64,000 nt of DNA from DASWJZ01 sp963739005 (GTDB lineage: Bacteria; Pseudomonadota; Alphaproteobacteria; Rhizobiales; Afifellaceae). A program made the position numbers and the translations under genes. This document shows positions 60,571 to 64,000 of the stretch, in pieces; positions within the stretch are counted from its first letter, which is position 1, and each line of letters starts with the position of its first letter. The stretch lies in assembly GCA_963739005.1 (NCBI GenBank), contig CAVTYQ010000004.1, forward strand, positions 310,001 through 374,000. The letters run 5' to 3'. Below the pieces are notes generated by a model that saw only the letters and a list, made by a program, of their open reading frames with translations, was not told the DNA's origin and did no database searches.

Positions 60571-61212
60571 GTGAGCTTCGTTTCATCAGCCTTTGCGCAG
60601 ACCGCGCCGGAACTTGCGCCGGGCGCCGGAGACATGATCGCCGCGCCCGCGGCGCCGGATACGCAGGCGACGACCGCGGCGCCGGCCGGCAAGCACGCCG
60701 GTGGGCACGAGACGTTTCCGCCCTTCGACCCCACGACCTTCGGCTCGCAGCTCTTCTGGCTGGTGATCGCCTTCGGCGGCCTCTACCTCCTGATGAAGCG
60801 CGTCGCGGTGCCGCGGATCGGCGGCATCCTGGAGGATCGTGCGAACCGCATCGCCGGCGACCTCACCGAAGCCGGGCGCATGAAGACCGAATCGGAGGCG
60901 GCGGTCGCCGCTTATGAGAAGGCGCTCGCCGAGGCCAGGCAGAATGCGCACCAGATCGGCGCGAAGGCGCGCGACGCGGCGAAGGCGAGGGTCGACGCCG
61001 ACCGCAGGAAGACGGAAGGCGCGCTGAATGACAAGCTTTCGGCGGCCGAGTCGGAGATCGCCAAGGTGAAAGCGGCGGCGCTCGCCGGCGTCGACGCCAT
61101 CGCCAAGGACGCGGTCGAGACGATGGTCGAGGTCCTCGTCGGCGCCAAGGTCGGCAAGGACGAGGTCGCGCGCGCCGTCGAGGCGGTTATCGCCGAGGGA
61201 GCTTCACGATGA
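60571..61212 (+). CDS. ATP synthase F0 subunit b'
   Basis: 213 residues from GTG 60571. After an Ala-rich, poorly conserved N-terminal part (about 1-50) comes one transmembrane helix (about 62-82, SQLFWLVIAFGGLYLLM) and then a long charged helix for the stator stalk. Two b-type genes in a row (b' then b) are usual in alphaproteobacteria. It overlaps atpF by 4 nt. Confidence 0.94.
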   Translation: MSFVSSAFAQTAPELAPGAGDMIAAPAAPDTQATTAAPAGKHAGGHETFPPFDPTTFGSQLFWLVIAFGGLYLLMKRVAVPRIGGILEDRANRIAGDLTEAGRMKTESEAAVAAYEKALAEARQNAHQIGAKARDAAKARVDADRRKTEGALNDKLSAAESEIAKVKAAALAGVDAIAKDAVETMVEVLVGAKVGKDEVARAVEAVIAEGASR

Positions 61213-61700
61213 ACGCCACGCAATGGGCGACGCTCTGGGTCTTCCTCGGGCTCCTCGTGATCCTCGGCGTCATGGTCTACCTGAAAGTGCCGGGGATGCT
61301 GACCAAGGCGCTCGACGATCGCGCCACCAAGATCAGGGCCGATCTCGACGAAGCGCGGCGGCTCCGCGAAGAAGCCGAAGCGCTGCTCAAGGAATACCGG
61401 CAGAAGTTCGGCCACGCCGAGGCTGAGGCCGAGGCGATCGTCGCGCAGGCGAAACGCGAGGCCGAAGCGTTCGCGGCCGAATCGCGCGCCCGCATCGAAG
61501 ACTATGTGGTCCGCCGCACCAAGGCGGTCGAGGCGCGCATCGCCCAGGCCGAGCAGCAGGCGGTCGCCGAGGTCAGGAGCCGCGCGATCGACGTCGCCAC
61601 CGCCGCCGCCGGCCGCATCCTCGCCGAAGAGGCGAAGGGCAAGACCGGCGACGAACTGATCGAGCGCGCGATCGACACGGTCAGGAAGAGCCTGAACTAA
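61209..61700 (+). CDS. atpF: ATP synthase F0 subunit b
   Basis: 163 residues. One N-terminal transmembrane helix (about 4-27, WATLWVFLGLLVILGVMVYL) followed by a long coiled-coil helix rich in Ala, Glu and Arg. It pairs with b' to make the peripheral stalk that holds F1 still. The stop is followed by a hairpin repeat, likely the end of the operon; F1 genes are elsewhere. Confidence 0.95.
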   Translation: MNATQWATLWVFLGLLVILGVMVYLKVPGMLTKALDDRATKIRADLDEARRLREEAEALLKEYRQKFGHAEAEAEAIVAQAKREAEAFAAESRARIEDYVVRRTKAVEARIAQAEQQAVAEVRSRAIDVATAAAGRILAEEAKGKTGDELIERAIDTVRKSLN

Positions 61701-61717
61701 GTCCCGAGCGGTATTGA

Positions 61718-61750
61718 TTGTCGTCATTGCCGGGCTTGACCTGGCAATTC
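61718..61750 (+). repeat. Dispersed hairpin repeat, copy 2 (after atpF)
   Basis: Nearly the same sequence as at 29059-29088, starting TTGTCGTCATTGCCGGG. The hairpin has 8-bp arms TTGCCGGG (61727-61734) and CCTGGCAA (61740-61747) around CTTGA; the one change from copy 1 keeps a G-U pair in RNA. It lies between the convergent atpF and rnhB genes. Confidence 0.65.
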
Positions 61751-61769
61751 ATGCCGTTGCGGCTCTCGC

Positions 61770-62459
61770 TCAGTCTTCCCAAACCTCGGACAGCTCGCCC
61801 TGCACCGGTTCGAAGAACGCCGCGACGCGCCAGAAGCTGCGCCGGTGCAGCCGGCAAGGCCCGAGTTCGGCGAGCGCCGTCTGGTGCGCCCTGGTCGAAT
61901 AGCCCTTGTGCGCGCCAAGCCCGTAGCCCGCGAACGCGTTGTCGCAGCGCGCCATCAGCCGGTCGCGCATGACCTTGGCGACGATCGAGGCGGCGGCGAT
62001 CGAAAGGCTCGTGGCGTCGCCGTCGACGATCGGCCGCGCCTCGCACGGCATCTTCAGCGGCACGACGTTGCCGTCGATCAGCGCAGCGTCGACCGGTACC
62101 GAAAGGCCGCGCACGGCGCGGCGCATTGCGAGAAGCGTCGCCTGCAGAATGTTGACGCGGTCGATCTCCGCGACCGAGCCGAAGGCGACGGATATCTCGG
62201 CGCGCTCGCACAGCGCGGCGAAGACCGCCTCGCGCCGCTCGGCCGTCAGGATCTTGGAATCGGCGATGCCGTTCGGAAGCTTCTTCGGGTCGAGCACCAC
62301 GGCGGCGGCGACCACCGGTCCCGCGAGCGGCCCGCGCCCCGCCTCGTCGACGCCGGCGACGCGCAAGAAACCCTCGCGGAAGAGCCTTCGCTCCGCCCTG
62401 AAGGTCGGAACGATCGCCGGAACGCGCTCCTTTGGCTCGACGGATTCGGCAAGCGCCAT
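61770..62459 (-). CDS. rnhB: Ribonuclease HII
   Basis: 229 residues. It cuts at single ribonucleotides in DNA and RNA-DNA hybrids. The N-terminal VAGVDEAGRGPLAGPV holds the DE pair of the active site, with further acids in ALIDGN and the later DGDATSLSIAAASIVAKVMRD region. The GYGLGAHKGYSTRAHQTALAELG helix is diagnostic. Converges with atpF. Confidence 0.96.
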   Translation of the reverse strand: MALAESVEPKERVPAIVPTFRAERRLFREGFLRVAGVDEAGRGPLAGPVVAAAVVLDPKKLPNGIADSKILTAERREAVFAALCERAEISVAFGSVAEIDRVNILQATLLAMRRAVRGLSVPVDAALIDGNVVPLKMPCEARPIVDGDATSLSIAAASIVAKVMRDRLMARCDNAFAGYGLGAHKGYSTRAHQTALAELGPCRLHRRSFWRVAAFFEPVQGELSEVWED

Positions 62460-62542
62460 GGCCCCCGATAGGCCGCGGGGCGGCGCGGAGCAAGCGAGTC
62501 GCAGCCGGGAGTCACAAGCCTGCGTTCAGGGAGCCCACTCAC

Positions 62543-62663
62543 GTCCTCATGCCGAGGCGCGAGCGGAGCGAGCCTCGAAGCACGCAAAGCAGTGATCCCA
62601 ACGCCTTCTGGAGCCTCCTTCGAGGCTCGCGCCCTGCGGGCGCTCGCACCTCGGGATGAGGAC
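62543..62663. repeat. 121-bp nested inverted repeat (REP-type element)
   Basis: Outer arms of 22 bp at 62543-62564 and 62642-62663 pair with two mismatches, and inner 12-bp arms CGAGCCTCGAAG (62569-62580) and CTTCGAGGCTCG (62618-62629) pair perfectly. Transcribed, this would form one long hairpin with a 37-base loop. It fills the 218-bp gap between the radical SAM gene and rnhB, both on the minus strand. A half copy is at 4788-4806. Similar palindromes are dispersed in Bradyrhizobium-like genomes. Confidence 0.75.
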
Positions 62664-62677
62664 TGCCGTGATCACGG

Positions 62678-63865
62678 TCAAACCAGCGCCAGCTTCAATT
62701 GTCCCCCGAGCGCCACCGGTGGCTCGAAGAGATCGGCGCGGAGTTTTCTGCGCTCGATGTTGAGGCCGAGTCGCTTTGTCGCCGTCTCGAAGCGCCGCCC
62801 GATCATCCAGGCATAAGGTCCTCGCCCGCGCTGGCGCACGCCCCATTCCGATTCGTAGTCCTTGCCGCCGCGCATCTGCTGCATCACCGACATCACGTGC
62901 GCGTAGCGGTCGGGATAATTCGCGATCAGCCATTCGCGGAAGAGCGGCGCAACTTCGAGCGGCAGGCGAAGGAGCACGTAACCCGCCTCGCGCGCGCCCG
63001 CCTCGTAGCCGGCCTCAAGCAGCCGCTCGAGCTCCATGTCGTTCAGCGCCGGCACGATCGGCGCCGTCATCACCGTGACCGGGATGCCGGCGGCGGCGAG
63101 CTTCGCCATCGTCTCGATCCGCTTCGGCGGCGTTGCCGCGCGCGGCTCCATCGCGCGCGCGAGCTTGCGGTCGAGCGTCGTCAGCGAGATCGCCACCTTG
63201 GCAAGACCGCGCTCTGCCATCGATGCGAGGATGTCGATGTCGCGCGCGACGAGCGCCGACTTCGTGACGATGCCGACGGGATGATTCGCCTTCGACAGCA
63301 CTTCGAGGATCTGCCGCATCACGCGCCATTCGCGCTCGATGGGCTGATAGGGATCGGTGTTGGTGCCGATCGCGATCGTCCTCGGCTCGTAGCCGGGCGC
63401 CGCCAGCTCCTTCTCCAGCAATTCAGCCGCGTCGGGCTTCACGAAGAGCTTCGATTCGAAATCGAGTCCCGGCGAGAGCCCCATGTTGGCGTGCGTCGGC
63501 CGCGCGAAGCAGTAGGAGCAGCCGTGTTCGCATCCGCGATAGGGATTGATCGAGCGGTCGAAGGAGATGTCGGGCGACTGGTTGCGCGTGATGATCTTGC
63601 GCGCGCGCTCGATCTGCACCTCGGTCTTGAGCGCCGGCAGCTCTTCGAGCGTGCCCCAGTCGTCGTCGAACGCCTCGACGGTCTTCGATTCGTAGCGGCC
63701 TGAGACGTTGGTCTGCGCGCCCCGGCCCCTTCGCCGGTCGGCGAGGATATCTGATTCGGACGGACCCGCCGGCCGACGCCCGCGGACGCGGACGCCGGCC
63801 TTTGGGACGGGGTCGGGGAGACCACGTTGGACAATATTGGGCTGTCGCTCGGCGCGATTCAACAT
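62678..63865 (-). CDS. PA0069 family radical SAM protein (SplB-related)
   Basis: 395 residues. The [4Fe-4S]/SAM motif is C112-EHG-C116-SY-C119, followed by a TIM-barrel with IAIGTNTDPYQPIE and VTKSALVARD. The spore photoproduct lyase-like sequence NPYRGCEHGCSYC defines the family, whose function is not proven. The first 60 residues are basic and low in complexity. The C-terminal part (about 330-395) has a WGVRQRGRGPYAWMIGRRF stretch found in the family. Confidence 0.92.
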   Translation of the reverse strand: MLNRAERQPNIVQRGLPDPVPKAGVRVRGRRPAGPSESDILADRRRGRGAQTNVSGRYESKTVEAFDDDWGTLEELPALKTEVQIERARKIITRNQSPDISFDRSINPYRGCEHGCSYCFARPTHANMGLSPGLDFESKLFVKPDAAELLEKELAAPGYEPRTIAIGTNTDPYQPIEREWRVMRQILEVLSKANHPVGIVTKSALVARDIDILASMAERGLAKVAISLTTLDRKLARAMEPRAATPPKRIETMAKLAAAGIPVTVMTAPIVPALNDMELERLLEAGYEAGAREAGYVLLRLPLEVAPLFREWLIANYPDRYAHVMSVMQQMRGGKDYESEWGVRQRGRGPYAWMIGRRFETATKRLGLNIERRKLRADLFEPPVALGGQLKLALV

Positions 63866-63888
63866 GCGTAGATAATTACTTTATCGGC

Positions 63889-64000
63889 ATGAACGTTGCA
63901 AGAACATCTGGGAATATTTTCCATAGCTGCCGAGAATACGCCGCACTCTTTGCGCTCTTTCGCGCCGCGCGCGCCTTCGGAAACTGCGCCGAAGCAGCCA
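63889..64000 (+). CDS. Possible start of a hypothetical gene cut by the window end
   Basis: An open frame from ATG 63889 runs 37 codons to the end without a stop. It begins MNVARTSGNIFHSCREY and continues Ala-rich. I see no family match and no good ribosome site, though the region just upstream (63868-63888) is AT-rich and could be a promoter. It is divergent from the radical SAM gene. Coding status is unproven. Confidence 0.3.
   Translation, partial: MNVARTSGNIFHSCREYAALFALFRAARAFGNCAEAA

Overview
The window is a dense, GC-rich chromosomal segment of an alphaproteobacterium, almost certainly from the order Hyphomicrobiales (Rhizobiales). The evidence is gene order and lineage markers: the coxB-coxA-ctaB-coxF-ctaG-coxC-DUF983-SURF1-ispH-thrB-rnhA run, paired b' and b subunits of ATP synthase, a CcrM-type GANTC methylase, dsbA next to smc, the families DUF6101, DUF4170 and DUF2093, and intergenic palindromes typical of this order. 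I cannot place it below order. Nearly all of it is core chromosome; I saw no tRNA, rRNA, CRISPR array or intact mobile element.

Layout. 1-3.2 kb: end of ileS, lspA, a small lipoprotein and mutL. 3.3-4.8 kb: a class III nucleotide cyclase gene broken by one extra base. 4.9-6.1 kb: a Fic AMP-transferase gene behind an AT-rich region carrying repeated 8-mers. 6.1-11.3 kb: rsmD, rluB, tadA, a patatin phospholipase that overlaps tadA tail to tail by 198 bp, purD and ubiA. 11.3-17.4 kb: DUF6101, a CysQ-like phosphatase, and an envelope cluster DUF4170 - MsbA-like exporter - waaA - lpxK - DUF2093. 17.5-19.8 kb: a Kef-type antiporter and an IalB-like secreted protein. 20.1-26.5 kb: cytochrome aa3 oxidase and its assembly genes. 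26.5-29.0 kb: ispH, thrB, rnhA.

29.0-33.9 kb is the most accessory-looking part: an IS5-type transposase scrap, then a FadR-type GntR regulator divergent from an amino acid ABC transporter (binding protein, permease, ATPase) and a DadA-like flavin oxidase. An AT-rich palindromic operator lies between regulator and transporter. 34.0-44.6 kb: a peroxiredoxin, a DsbD-type domain protein, YqgE, a seven-TM PAS/GGDEF/EAL protein with a degenerate GGDEF site, thrC-M16 peptidase-acetyltransferase, a HAD hydrolase, a 2H phosphoesterase and a DMT permease. 44.6-50.3 kb: the glycine cleavage operon gcvT-gcvH-OsmC-GNAT-gcvPA-gcvPB under a tandem glycine riboswitch.

50.4-64 kb: a lipoprotein, ccrM, mutY with a HAD hydrolase, DUF721 (DciA-like), dsbA, smc, the F0 operon atpI-B-E-F'-F behind a good sigma-70 promoter, rnhB, a large nested inverted repeat, and a PA0069-type radical SAM protein.

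No clearly new multi-gene system was found. The points most worth checking are the Fic operator array, the GntR/ABC/DadA module, the non-ATG start of SURF1, the cyclase frameshift, the patatin/tadA antisense overlap, and the OsmC and GNAT genes inside the riboswitch-controlled glycine operon.
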